From assembly GCF_000187245.1 (NCBI RefSeq), contig NC_027860.1, positions 496,001 to 560,000 of the forward strand: 64,000 nucleotides of DNA. The letters run 5' to 3'. Under the pieces are notes generated by a model. That model was not told the origin of the DNA. It searched no databases and was given only the letters and a program-made list of their open reading frames with translations. This DNA comes from Ogataea parapolymorpha DL-1 (Eukaryota > Ascomycota > Pichiomycetes > Pichiales > Pichiaceae). The position numbers and the translations under genes were made by a program. Positions 1 to 9,332 of the stretch are shown one piece after another (position 1 is the stretch's first letter; each line of letters opens with the position of its first letter).

Positions 1-1521
1 GCTCAGAATTATTCTTCTTCAACTCCCAGTCTTCTACCACCTTACCATATTCTAAATCCATCTTGTACAACTTGTCCTTGTCATTTTTATCCTGTAATAT
101 CATGATAGTATCACCTTTTTGCAGCATCATGTTTCCTGGACTAATTGATTTGCCCTTCTTCGTAGCACTGGATATGTTTTCGATCGCTGTGGAGAACTGA
201 GGCTTGGAGTCTTGGTCCATTCGGAAAACTCCCAATTTGTCTCCACGCGAAACAAACGCCAACTCATCTTTGTACGCCAGCTTCATGCCGCTATTGACTC
301 CGCTCGCGCGGAAACGCTTCATTAATCCGTTCTCGTCATCTTCGTCACTGTCGCTATCGGACACGAATAGCTTGTTGTTTCCGATGTTGGACGGCTTTTC
401 GTCGTCACTTTCATCTTCCGATTCGTCTTCGTCAACGTCCATCTCATCTATTTTGAGGTTGTTGATGGCGTCAATCATGAATTGCTGCTCGTCATCTTTC
501 AAGGTCACCCAGCTGGTCTTGTTGTTGGTTTCGTACAAACACTTCATGAACCCTTGCTGGAAATCCTCGTAGCTTTTTCTGCTGGGGAATTGAAGCGCCC
601 ACGTGAGCACTAATGAGTCTGAGTCCACGTTGAATGTGAGCGAGAGCGAGTCAAAGTCAAAAGCAGCGTCGATTGAATTGGTGATGCTCACATTCACCAG
701 GGTCTTCTTAGTTTCTGGGGAGATCACTTCTAAATCGTAGCTCCAGGCATCCTTTTGCAATATTCTAGCCAATGCAGAGGATACCTTCAGCTGGTAATCA
801 TTCGTGACCTCATCGTACAGTAAAAGGTCTGCGTTGGTGTAAAACAAGAGCTTTGGGTCAGTAACCTCGAGAGCGTCTTCAAAGTTGTCATCAGAGTCAG
901 AGTCATCCACTGCTTTGCTAGAGTGAATATTAGCAGATGTGCGTAGAGTAGACAATAAGTCGGGATCGTCGTCAAACAAAGATTCTCTATCGAAAACAAA
1001 TTCCTGCAGATCCTCCAATTTGAGATTTAGGCTCGACTTTTTATACTTTCTCTCGTACTCGCATTTGTACACTGCCAACATGAACTGGTTGATGCTTTCC
1101 ACAGAAACGGACGGATCAACACGAAACTCAAACATGTCGCCAATGTCTCCATCTAGGTCCTTCCACGCAATGACGTAGGTGCCGTGTTTCTGGAACAAAC
1201 AGATTTTGAGTTTTTCATCAATAAGGAACGACTTCAGTGAACTGGTGTCTGTATCAAACTCTTCCTCATTGTCTGACGCATCCAATTCATCGTCATCCAA
1301 AAGCCCCTGGCCCTCCTCTCCAGTCTTATTGATGCTTAACTGATAGTTGAAGGGCAAGGAGGTCTCCCTAATTGAAACAACAACGTCACTGAAAAGGCAC
1401 TCGTTTTCGGACTTGGGGGATTTCGGAGACCGAATCAAATATAGCTGACCAGAAGGAATCAGAATCAGCTCGTCTGCTGAGGCCTGATTCGCATTGGACA
1501 GCAGCCTTTTAATGATATTCA
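1..1521 (-). CDS. VID27: Vid27 family protein (5' part, cut by window edge)
   Basis: The first 507 codons of a longer gene run off the left edge. The start is the ATG at 1521 (MNIIKRLLSNANQ). The N-terminal half has the Vid27 N-terminal PH-like pattern, with an early block around IPSGQLYLIRSPKSPKS, then an acidic linker (residues about 75-90), then a second block containing FLIDEKLKICLFQKHGTYVI. A long Asp/Glu/Ser-rich stretch follows around residues 360-390, as in yeast Vid27. The family's C-terminal beta-propeller should begin beyond the edge. Yeast VID27 is implicated in vacuolar import and degradation of fructose-1,6-bisphosphatase; its biochemical role is unclear. It is divergent from RRG9 with a shared promoter of about 280 bp. 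Confidence 0.85.
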
Positions 1522-1804
1522 TGGAACAAAAGATTGTTTATATTTTTTTTTTTCTCCGAGGGCAAACTTATCAGGATACACAGACACAGAGAAATCTATT
1601 ATGAGAGAACTGGACAACATCTAAGGGGTGGAAGAGGATCCAGCAGGAGACATAGCTATGGATGCTTGTTTGTCCCGAAGTCCTTGGATGGAAGTTGATT
1701 TGATTATCGTGCTCTGGTCTGTTTGCCCCTGTCGCTTTCCTACCCCAACCTTGCACCAGTAGTTTAAAGATATTTTTCAGATAAAAAAAATTCCCTGCCC
1801 ATAA

Positions 1805-2521
1805 ATGTTCCTACGCCGTTTTAGCAGCTTTGTGGCGCCCTTGAAGCGAACTGACAAGTGGGAGCTCCCAGATTTGGAGAAGCTCCCGGGTGGTTTCCGA
1901 GGAAAAGTTTATAACCGCCGAGACTGGAAAGAGCACATTGCCAGGAACACAGATATATATGCCAAAGAAGAGGCCGAGAAACCGAAACAGAAAGTAAAGC
2001 TGCCTCCGCCGGGATGGCGCAAGGATAAATCGTTGCCGCTGTACATGAGGCAGAAGTATGCACTGAAAGAAAAAGCGGCGCAGATGGACCTTACAAAAAC
2101 GAAGAAACTATCCAGACAGGCCATTGAAGGAATCCGGGTGTTGCATTCCAAGTACCCTGACGAATTGCCGAGCCACAAGCTGGCTGAGTTTTTCAAAGTG
2201 CCAGTTGTTGCCGTGGCGAAGATCTTGAAGTCGAAATGGAGTCCTAAGCCCCACGAGAGGGAGGCCAAGGAGAAAAAATGGGAAGAGCGTGGAAAAGAGC
2301 TGCGGCGCAAGATCTTTTTGGAAAACCAGTTGGAAAAGTTCTTTGAGGCCAAAGAGCAAGAGCTGGGATTAGAACTGCCGTACTTTTTCAAGCAGGAGCT
2401 GCGAGATTTTGCGAATTTGCATGGATTCAACGACCTGGAGGACCAGTTCTACCATCTGAACGAGATAAGAGTCAAGAGAGAAAAAGAAGCCCCGGCCCTA
2501 AAGTTGGAGGACGATATTTAG
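1805..2521 (+). CDS. RRG9: Rrg9-like mitochondrial protein (neugrin family)
   Basis: A 238-residue protein with a basic, Ser-containing N-terminus (MFLRRFSSFVAPLKR) typical of mitochondrial import. The neugrin/Rrg9 core sits at about residues 105-145, where KLSRQAIEGIRVLHSKYP is followed by PSHKLAEFFKVPVVAVAKILKSKW. This helix-turn-helix-like block is diagnostic of Rrg9. A lysine-rich helical C-terminus follows. Yeast Rrg9 is needed for respiratory growth and mitochondrial genome maintenance; the length is close to the S. cerevisiae protein. The ATG at 1805 is the first in frame. Confidence 0.85.
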   Translation: MFLRRFSSFVAPLKRTDKWELPDLEKLPGGFRGKVYNRRDWKEHIARNTDIYAKEEAEKPKQKVKLPPPGWRKDKSLPLYMRQKYALKEKAAQMDLTKTKKLSRQAIEGIRVLHSKYPDELPSHKLAEFFKVPVVAVAKILKSKWSPKPHEREAKEKKWEERGKELRRKIFLENQLEKFFEAKEQELGLELPYFFKQELRDFANLHGFNDLEDQFYHLNEIRVKREKEAPALKLEDDI

Positions 2522-2552
2522 AGCGCGCATGTACATAACGATCATCAATAAA

Positions 2553-3293
2553 TTACTTAGTTCTAGCTTGTTGGACGACTCTGCGCAGATCGTCCAACTC
2601 GTCGCGCAGGTCGTCCACGAGATTCAGTTTGTTTGGGCCTCGGGCGTAGTTGAGGCTTCTTTTGAATAAATACTCACGAGGGTGGTCTGAACTCACCATT
2701 TCAACGCAGTTCTTCAGCTGCTTCACCTGGAAAATTAGCGGCTGCATCTCGCTCACGTCGCTGGCCGCGAGTCGGCCGCCGAACGAGGGGACACTGTTTT
2801 TGTGATGGTAGCTGCTCACTCGAATCTTATTGAGGGTATCCTTTAGCCTGTCGAGGTTTTGGCCTAAGATCACCGTTTGCGACAAATTGAGCTCGTTGTA
2901 ATCCCTCTTGGAGACCTCGTCGTCAAAACGCACCCCGCGAGTGTGCTCCTCCTGCACGACCACGTCGTCCTCATCCGTCTCTGTCGAGCACATGCTGTCT
3001 TTATATAGCAGGCCGCGATAGTTCAGCTCTACGGACGGCACAAACTTAACCTTGTCCACAAGGTTCCCATAAAGAGCGCGCAGATGGCCAAAACAATGGT
3101 TAGCCAGGTCTCGCCGCCGTTCGAAGCTCAATTTGAGCATCGGCTTGATCACCAGCAAAACAACAGCATAAAACGCGGCAAGGCCATAGCCCGACAACGC
3201 CAGCAGCCGTAGCACATACCGTAGCGTCCCGTGCGGTCTCACTGGCGACACAGGCCCTGCGTCTTCTGGGAACGCGATCGCAGCAACAGTCAT
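2553..3293 (-). CDS. PEX17: Peroxin Pex17-like, peroxisomal docking complex subunit
   Basis: A 246-residue protein with one membrane segment near the N-terminus (about residues 30-52, GYGLAAFYAVVLLVIKPML), then a basic stretch and a helical, coiled-coil-like C-terminal half (FQVKQLKNCVEMV and DDLRDELDDLRRVVQQ). The order of a membrane span, a FERRRDLANHCFGHLRAL-like segment and an FQVK block resembles yeast Pex17, which works with Pex13 and Pex14 in docking the PTS1/PTS2 receptors at the peroxisome. Similarity is weak, as usual for Pex17, so the name is probable rather than certain. It lies tail-to-tail with RRG9, with 31 bp between stop codons. Confidence 0.6.
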   Translation of the reverse strand: MTVAAIAFPEDAGPVSPVRPHGTLRYVLRLLALSGYGLAAFYAVVLLVIKPMLKLSFERRRDLANHCFGHLRALYGNLVDKVKFVPSVELNYRGLLYKDSMCSTETDEDDVVVQEEHTRGVRFDDEVSKRDYNELNLSQTVILGQNLDRLKDTLNKIRVSSYHHKNSVPSFGGRLAASDVSEMQPLIFQVKQLKNCVEMVSSDHPREYLFKRSLNYARGPNKLNLVDDLRDELDDLRRVVQQARTK

Positions 3294-3326
3294 TAGTTTG
3301 TCTTATTTTTCTTTTCGCTAGCCTAT

Positions 3327-5927
3327 TTATTCCCGGTCGTGCGTGTACCGCACAGCCAGGTTTTTCAGCACTGTTGCAACCAGCGTGCTGGACTCCTGCG
3401 CAATGGCCGCTATGTTGGCCTGAAACAGGTCCGGGCCGTGCTGTTCAAACTGTTCCTGAGGTTCGGGCTCGTCCAATTTTGCTTCTTCGATGAACCCAAA
3501 CAGGTTTGCGTCAAACGTCATGTCGCCGATTTTGTCGTTCGAGTCATTCGAATCGTTCATCTCGTCTTCTGCTGGATACTGCTCAATTTTGACTTTTGCG
3601 CGACCGGTGCGATTGTAGATGGCAGCTGAATCTGTGGACGCCACCATCCACTTCTGAAGTGTTTCCGGTGCGTACCACGAAGCATAGTTGATCATCAACG
3701 TGGCCACCAACTCGTAGCTCAACGGCTCAAATAATGATGGCTGGTACTGTGCCTGTTCCTGCAGCAAACGGCCTAGCTCGTGGTAGAAAAAATCCAGCTG
3801 CTGTCCGGCAGCATTCTTGTACACCTCGACAAGCTCGAATGTCTGCGAGGCGTCGGAGTCGATCACAAACGCAATTAGGGCGTCGAGTCTCGTCGCCGGT
3901 GCTGGCGGCTTTACAGGAGACGACCTGATGCCGCAATTAAACAGGTCGTCGTTCGCCATCTCCAGTACCATCCCGTGCAGCACGCGCAGCTCTCCCGCCA
4001 GCTCGGCACCTGCAAGCTTCTCCAACACCTGCCCAAACACCGACCCTTCGAGACTGCTCTCAGTCCACGTGAGCGCAGTCAGGTGCCGTAGCACGTTCAA
4101 AAAAGTTGGCAGCAAGAACGGCTGGTGGCAGTATTCGAGGCCGCTGACAAGGTCGTCAAATTGGATCATCCCCAACTGGCACGCACGCACAGCCTGGCCA
4201 ACCACGCACGGGATCGCGACGTAGTATTCGCGCACCGAGGCAGATTTTTTGAGCAGCTCGTCCGAAACACCGTCTGTGTTGTTGGTGTCAAAGAGAGAGG
4301 CTACCCAGTCGCTCATGACCGCGTTGATGCTCGACTGCGGGTCCTGCAGTTGCTCCATGAGCGTCGTATCCAGCAAAGGGTCCCAGTCTGCCATGATCCT
4401 GACGGCCTCAGAGCTGGCGTGCTCGCGCTTAAGATCCAGGGAATATCGAAAACCGCAGTACGCCACAAACAGCAGTAGGGCGCCTAGGTTCGCGTGCATG
4501 TCCTGCAGGTTTGACGAGTCGCCGTCAACGTCCATAGCATCTTGGGCAAACCCGCGGTCGATCGACGCGTCGAGGTAAGTCACCAGAGGTTGCACGAAGA
4601 TGTATGGGTTTTTGTGCAGCACCACGCCGTCTAGTACGTGCGGCACGCTTGTCAGCGCCACCAGTAGCCGCTTCAACCGCGCGTGGTCATCTTCCTGGAC
4701 AAAACGGGTGACAGCGTCCGTAACCAGCTGCGCCAGTCGCCGCTCACTAGCCAGCGTGCTCACGGAGCTGACGAGCTCGCACGCTCCGGACTCTTCCAGC
4801 GATACAAATTCCGGATTTGCGTCCTCAAACACCGCTTGGAACCGCGCCAGATCATCCTGTGCGGGCAGCACGTCCCCCACATCAGCCACGAGCTCGCACT
4901 CGGCCAGAATTTTCATCAGCTTCTGTTTGAGCTCGTCGTAATCTTTAATCGTCTCAAATGCGTTCGTCAGTGTATCTCTGAGGTTCTGCTGGCTGATGGT
5001 CAGCAGCTTAAACACCTCCGGCAGCTTCGACACGATGAAGTGTTTCCATATGTGCTGGGTTCTATAAGTGCTCAGAGCAAGGCCGTCAAATAGAGACACC
5101 GTGAGTTCGAACGCGATCGAGACGTTTGTCGTGGACGTGGCCACCGAGGACAGATTCAACAGGCTCTTAAAACCTTGCAAAAAAGTCTCGCTCACGGGGG
5201 AAAATGCCACGGTGATCTGGTGCGCCAGCCAGACAATTTTCTTGAGTCTCGATACCTTGATAATGTTTCTCGACACACGGCCCGTCTGCTCCTGCGCAGG
5301 CATAGTGTAGTCTTTCTGCATGGTTGACAGGTTGTAACTTTGGAAAAAGCTGTTCAAATAGCGGTAAGCTGTGTCGTGGTGTTTCTCCAGATATTCGAGA
5401 TACTGCTGCACCAAGGAAGTGCAAGAATTGTCTGGGCCCGGACAGCTCTTTAGCACCTGCACCATCAACTTTGCGATCATCAGGGCCTTTTTGGGGCTTG
5501 TTTGCGGCTGCATGCTGCCTTTGACAAAGGAAGTTAATTGTGCAACAAATTCAGGACTGTCGATGGCCTGTTTCCACGGCACTTTACCCGAGATCTGGCT
5601 CAGCCAGATTAGAATGGCCAGTTCGTCGTTCTCGCCGATGCGCACCATGTACTTGCCAAAAAGCGCAGTAAGCCCATCCACTGCACCTGTGAAGTCACTC
5701 TCCACGAGAATCTCGTGTACATAACGGAGTTTTTGGGGGGATTGAGCGCAATTTGTCAGAAGACACTGCAGATCGACCTCCTCGTCGCTGTTGGCGGCCA
5801 CGCGGTGCTTGAACTCGCGAAACAGCTTTCCAAATGCACTGGGCGTGTAGTTTTTCTTTAAGCTCACGTTCACCAGCTGTTCGAGTGTCAATTCGACATC
5901 TGTGGAGGGAATAGATATCGAGGACAT
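3327..5927 (-). CDS. NUT1: Mediator tail subunit Med5/Nut1
   Basis: An 866-residue alpha-helical protein without obvious membrane segments. Blocks such as LLLFVAYCGFRYSLDL (mid protein) and HQPFLLPTFLNVLRHLT (about residue 590) match my recollection of the fungal Med5 family, a subunit of the mediator tail module linking activators to RNA polymerase II. It is shorter than S. cerevisiae Nut1 (about 1,130 aa) but within the range of other yeasts. The C-terminus is acidic and rich in Asp/Asn/Ser. The start ATG at 5927 is the first in frame. The end lies only 33 bp upstream of the PEX17 start on the same strand. Confidence 0.65.
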   Translation of the reverse strand: MSSISIPSTDVELTLEQLVNVSLKKNYTPSAFGKLFREFKHRVAANSDEEVDLQCLLTNCAQSPQKLRYVHEILVESDFTGAVDGLTALFGKYMVRIGENDELAILIWLSQISGKVPWKQAIDSPEFVAQLTSFVKGSMQPQTSPKKALMIAKLMVQVLKSCPGPDNSCTSLVQQYLEYLEKHHDTAYRYLNSFFQSYNLSTMQKDYTMPAQEQTGRVSRNIIKVSRLKKIVWLAHQITVAFSPVSETFLQGFKSLLNLSSVATSTTNVSIAFELTVSLFDGLALSTYRTQHIWKHFIVSKLPEVFKLLTISQQNLRDTLTNAFETIKDYDELKQKLMKILAECELVADVGDVLPAQDDLARFQAVFEDANPEFVSLEESGACELVSSVSTLASERRLAQLVTDAVTRFVQEDDHARLKRLLVALTSVPHVLDGVVLHKNPYIFVQPLVTYLDASIDRGFAQDAMDVDGDSSNLQDMHANLGALLLFVAYCGFRYSLDLKREHASSEAVRIMADWDPLLDTTLMEQLQDPQSSINAVMSDWVASLFDTNNTDGVSDELLKKSASVREYYVAIPCVVGQAVRACQLGMIQFDDLVSGLEYCHQPFLLPTFLNVLRHLTALTWTESSLEGSVFGQVLEKLAGAELAGELRVLHGMVLEMANDDLFNCGIRSSPVKPPAPATRLDALIAFVIDSDASQTFELVEVYKNAAGQQLDFFYHELGRLLQEQAQYQPSLFEPLSYELVATLMINYASWYAPETLQKWMVASTDSAAIYNRTGRAKVKIEQYPAEDEMNDSNDSNDKIGDMTFDANLFGFIEEAKLDEPEPQEQFEQHGPDLFQANIAAIAQESSTLVATVLKNLAVRYTHDRE

Positions 5928-6297
5928 GAATAAAGTGAAAAATAATGATAGGAAATTAAATTGTGCTTAGATAATTTACAAGGGAATAAATTGATTATGA
6001 CAACCTACTGGTGAAGGTACTTAATACACCATTTTCTTGACCTTACAGCTCTCTTTACTTTGAATTGTACCCATTTTGAGCGTGGGAGTGCAATTATGCT
6101 ACAGGAACAAATAACGAGCAATATCTGATCCATCCCCATTTATACAAGCGTGGTGATATGACACTATTGATTAAATCTCCTCAGTTGCTGTGACCAGGCA
6201 GGCTTACTACTGACCACTAAAGACTAAATAGGGACATTCAAATATCAAGCAGCTTTACTATAGGGTTTTTTCAAAGACTGAAATCAGTGCACGTGAC
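5928..6297. other. Intergenic segment between NUT1 and the YJU3-like gene
   Basis: 370 bp, AT-rich, serving as the 5' region of NUT1 and the 3' region of the lipase gene. No coding exon is evident in any frame. A CACGTGAC box (Cbf1/CDEI-type E-box) lies at 6291-6298, touching the stop codon of the lipase gene. Confidence 0.6.
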
Positions 6298-7290
6298 CTA
6301 CTCATTCAAGATCTGCAACACGTCAGTGAGCACGCGCTCAAACACCTCGTTCCGCTCAATAAACAGCGCGTGTTTGCAGTTGTCGTACCACCGGATCCGG
6401 ATTTCCGGAATAGCTTTCACAAAGCTGTGCACGCCACGAGTATCCGCCAGAGGGTCGTCATAAGTCTGGCACACTAGGAACTTGCAATGCTTGAGCTCCG
6501 CATATTTCTCACGAACCCTATCGCAGTTGTCCAACAAATATAAGCCGCGCCTCAGAATGTGTATTACCTCTTCGATCGTCCCTGGCTTTGAGATCAGACG
6601 CACCTCGTTGACCGTCTTGAGCCACCTCATGTCATTTGTCAGTCTGTTCCTGGTGGCTAGCTTTCTGAGTTTCTCCTCTTCCAGAGCTTTTTGCAGCACT
6701 TGTTGCTTTTTGACGATGTCGACGTCTGTTTTTTGCAACGTCAACAAGTTGAGCAGCGGAACGTAGCTCAGAACTAGCAGGAACAGGAATTTCCACAGCG
6801 AGTTGTTGTCACGGTGCAGCAACAGTGGTGAAGATGTCACAACGGTCCGGATTTTTTGCCTGTTGGCGCCATTCATCATGTAATTGAGGACAATGGCTCC
6901 ACCCATTGAGTGGCCTATCAGACACAGGTTGTCGCTCTCGATGGCCAAGTTGTAGCTGACAAAAAACTCAAGGTCTCGGAACGTGTAGTGGTCGTTGGTA
7001 TAATCAAGAATTCCCCGAGGCTTCGAAAGCCCGTTGCGGCGCTGGTCAAATATGAAGCATGCGTAGCCCTGAAGAGTAAGAGCATCCATCATGCGAAGAT
7101 GTAGCTCGCTGCATTCCCTGTAACCATGCACAAACAAACACCGTCCCTTGTACTGGATATTTGGGGATGGCTCTAGAGTGATGCACCTAAAGTTGCAACC
7201 GTTGTACGTTAGGTAGAATTGCTTCGTCCGTGCCTGTAAAACGTAAGGTATATAGAATGGTGGCTGGTAGTCTATCACTCCAGTGACCAT
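6298..7290 (-). CDS. YJU3: Monoacylglycerol lipase-like alpha/beta hydrolase (Yju3-like)
   Basis: A 330-residue serine hydrolase that probably cleaves monoacylglycerols or related esters. The serine-aldehyde-lipase pattern is clear: LFVHGYRE (oxyanion region), a helical block with LRMMDALTLQGY, the nucleophile elbow GHSMGG, and a late aspartate (QTYDDPLAD) and histidine (CKHALF) completing the triad. The order matches yeast Yju3. The canonical DQRG strand motif is altered to FDQRRNGLSK. The start chosen is the ATG at 7290; the frame stays open four codons further but without ATG. No signal peptide is seen. Confidence 0.65.
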   Translation of the reverse strand: MVTGVIDYQPPFYIPYVLQARTKQFYLTYNGCNFRCITLEPSPNIQYKGRCLFVHGYRECSELHLRMMDALTLQGYACFIFDQRRNGLSKPRGILDYTNDHYTFRDLEFFVSYNLAIESDNLCLIGHSMGGAIVLNYMMNGANRQKIRTVVTSSPLLLHRDNNSLWKFLFLLVLSYVPLLNLLTLQKTDVDIVKKQQVLQKALEEEKLRKLATRNRLTNDMRWLKTVNEVRLISKPGTIEEVIHILRRGLYLLDNCDRVREKYAELKHCKFLVCQTYDDPLADTRGVHSFVKAIPEIRIRWYDNCKHALFIERNEVFERVLTDVLQILNE

Positions 7291-7408
7291 CAGGAAAGAC
7301 ACCCAACTAGCAAAGTTAGATTACAACCGGTTTATAGGGACGCGCCTTAATATCGGCGATGCTGCCACATGGTGCTAATATTAATTACCCTTTTGGGGAG
7401 CAGCTAAA

Positions 7409-9022
7409 TTAATGCGCGAGTCTAAAATCTAAACGTTTAGACCCCACGTCGGTGGTATTCAATATATAATTTTCGCGCTCTGCCGGATCCATCATTTGCC
7501 ACTGCCGTTCTCTTAAGTGGTTCACATACATGTAGTACGCCTTGGTGAGAAGTAGAACAGGCAGCATGGCCACCGAAAGCCAGAATAAAATCGTGTTTCC
7601 TTTTCTGTACAGTGGAGCATCGCTTTCGTGGTAAATATTGGCCGAGATCAGAGACCCGATCTGTGCACACATGTAGTAGAGAGAAGTAGAAACGGATCTG
7701 GTCTTTAAAGACCTCGAGTTGCGCGAGACCCAGCTCAAGCAAATGGCATGAATATAAGGTAGCCCCAAAATGAGCGTGCAAACTGCCCATGTTCCCCATT
7801 TGTTCACCATCGAGTCTTTCCAAAAGGCCAGCACGCCAACAAGAGGGATCTCATAAAGCGCAAACAGACAACAGACAAGCGATCTCTCGTTCACCTTTTC
7901 GCTCAGCCAAGTAATTGCAATCAATAAAATAATGTGTATAAAGCTGTAGGGGACAGTGAGTAAGACGGCGTTCAGGGTAGTAAAGCCAAGGTTTTTTAGC
8001 ACCAAAGTCATATAGCTTGTCAGCAAATTCAAGGGGATGTAGGCCAGAATTCCAATGATGTAAAGAGGGTACATATTATAATCCAAAAGAGCATATATCA
8101 GGTTGGAGGTGGTGACTCCTTGTCTGTTGTTCATGTCGCCCTTCGAGGGATCGTCTCTCAAGACTTTGTTGACGATGATTTTCTCCTCTCGCTCAGTGAA
8201 CCACCCTTTTTTGTTCCAGAACCGCTTGGTTTGCACCACGGAGGGAGCCATCACCAGGGCAGACACCAAAGCAATGAGAAGCGTGAAAGCTCCTTCAATG
8301 ATAAAAAGCCATTGCCAGCCTGCCATTCCCAGAATACCACGCATCCGCAAAATCCCATAAGCCATTAATGCTGTGCCAATTTGAGTCAAAGACAAAGCTG
8401 TCCAAAAATAGGACAGCTTGATTGAAAGCTCGCTAGAAGTAAAGAAATAAGACATCCACAAGACCAGTTCAGGAGTAAACCCGCCTTCCAAAAGCCCTAG
8501 CAATGCCCTCGTCGCGTAAAAAGAATGCCTATTGGTCATTTTGCATTGTAATATAGCCACCAGAGACCATGAAACCATTAAAAATGGCACCCACCGGTCG
8601 ACACCCAATTTCTTGCAAATCAGCGACGAAGGGACCTCACTGACAATAAAAGCGACAAAAAAAATGGTGTTCCCATTGTTGTACATGTCTGTGGTAAGGC
8701 CCAAATCTTGCAGTAAGTTGTCTGCAACCGCCTGGGCCAGATTTCCCCTATCAACTTGCAATGCAACAAACATGAAGCAAGCAAGCGCAGTAACCTTCAT
8801 ATCAAGCTTGTGCCCTAAATCACGCTCCTCCTCAAGAGTCCAGCTGAACAAAGGGTCAAACCGTTCTCTGCATTCATACCGACAATCTCTGTAGACTTTG
8901 GTCCAGTAGCTGGCCACAAATGGGTCCAGAAATGGATTGGTGGTGTTGCTCAGTGAGCTACCTCTGCGTTTGGAAACGGAAACAGTCTCTCCACCCTTGC
9001 TATTCTGACTATCCAGTTCCAT
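7409..9022 (-). CDS. SOA1: Soa1-like sulfur compound transporter (MFS, Dal5/ACS family)
   Basis: A 537-residue major facilitator protein with about 12 membrane spans and a long cytosolic N-terminus (about 80 residues). Several blocks match S. cerevisiae Soa1 (Yil166c) closely: the central loop VLRDDPSKGDMNNRQ, the domain before span 1 (FDPLFSWTLEEERDL), and the C-terminus ending NTTDVGSKRLDFR. Soa1 imports sulfite, thiosulfate, sulfonates and related organosulfur compounds. The start is the ATG at 9022 (MELDSQNS). A Cbf1-type CACGTG box and a GTCACATGAC element lie upstream, fitting control by the Cbf1-Met4 sulfur regulon. The family also contains vitamin and allantoate carriers, so the substrate is inferred. 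Confidence 0.8.
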   Translation of the reverse strand: MELDSQNSKGGETVSVSKRRGSSLSNTTNPFLDPFVASYWTKVYRDCRYECRERFDPLFSWTLEEERDLGHKLDMKVTALACFMFVALQVDRGNLAQAVADNLLQDLGLTTDMYNNGNTIFFVAFIVSEVPSSLICKKLGVDRWVPFLMVSWSLVAILQCKMTNRHSFYATRALLGLLEGGFTPELVLWMSYFFTSSELSIKLSYFWTALSLTQIGTALMAYGILRMRGILGMAGWQWLFIIEGAFTLLIALVSALVMAPSVVQTKRFWNKKGWFTEREEKIIVNKVLRDDPSKGDMNNRQGVTTSNLIYALLDYNMYPLYIIGILAYIPLNLLTSYMTLVLKNLGFTTLNAVLLTVPYSFIHIILLIAITWLSEKVNERSLVCCLFALYEIPLVGVLAFWKDSMVNKWGTWAVCTLILGLPYIHAICLSWVSRNSRSLKTRSVSTSLYYMCAQIGSLISANIYHESDAPLYRKGNTILFWLSVAMLPVLLLTKAYYMYVNHLRERQWQMMDPAERENYILNTTDVGSKRLDFRLAH

Positions 9023-9108
9023 ACTCAAACTATAAACCTACAATGTGTCGCCTCTTATCTCTGGAGGGAACATTCGGGCTGTGTTGGAGATGCTCCCCTT
9101 ATTTGGTT

Positions 9109-9182
9109 CACGTGGGCAGCTCCATTTAAACGTCAGATTACAGAAATTAATTTGTAGTCACGGGCTCCTTTTGTCACATGAC
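9109..9182. promoter_or_regulatory. E-boxes upstream of SOA1
   Basis: CACGTG at 9109-9114 and GTCACATGAC at 9173-9182 lie 87-160 bp upstream of the SOA1 ATG. Both fit the RTCACRTG-type site bound by Cbf1, which recruits Met4 to sulfur-assimilation promoters in yeasts. The assignment to Cbf1 is inferred from the motif and the adjacent gene. Elements in the 310-bp gap could also serve the divergent gene at 9333. Confidence 0.5.
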
Positions 9183-9332
9183 AACCGAGCGGCGGGGTGG
9201 CTGCGCCGAAAAAAAAAATAAACCTAATATAACCGAGTGTTCTGTTTTTTGGGCCGTGCCTTTAAATATCCGTGAGTCATCTGAAAAGTTTATTTGCGCT
9301 TGAAGACATTTCTTTCCGTTTCGATTCCCACA

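Noticed and set aside
1571..1756. Small minus-strand frame in the VID27-RRG9 promoter
   Set aside because: 61 codons, no ATG context or homology; lies within a normal divergent promoter.
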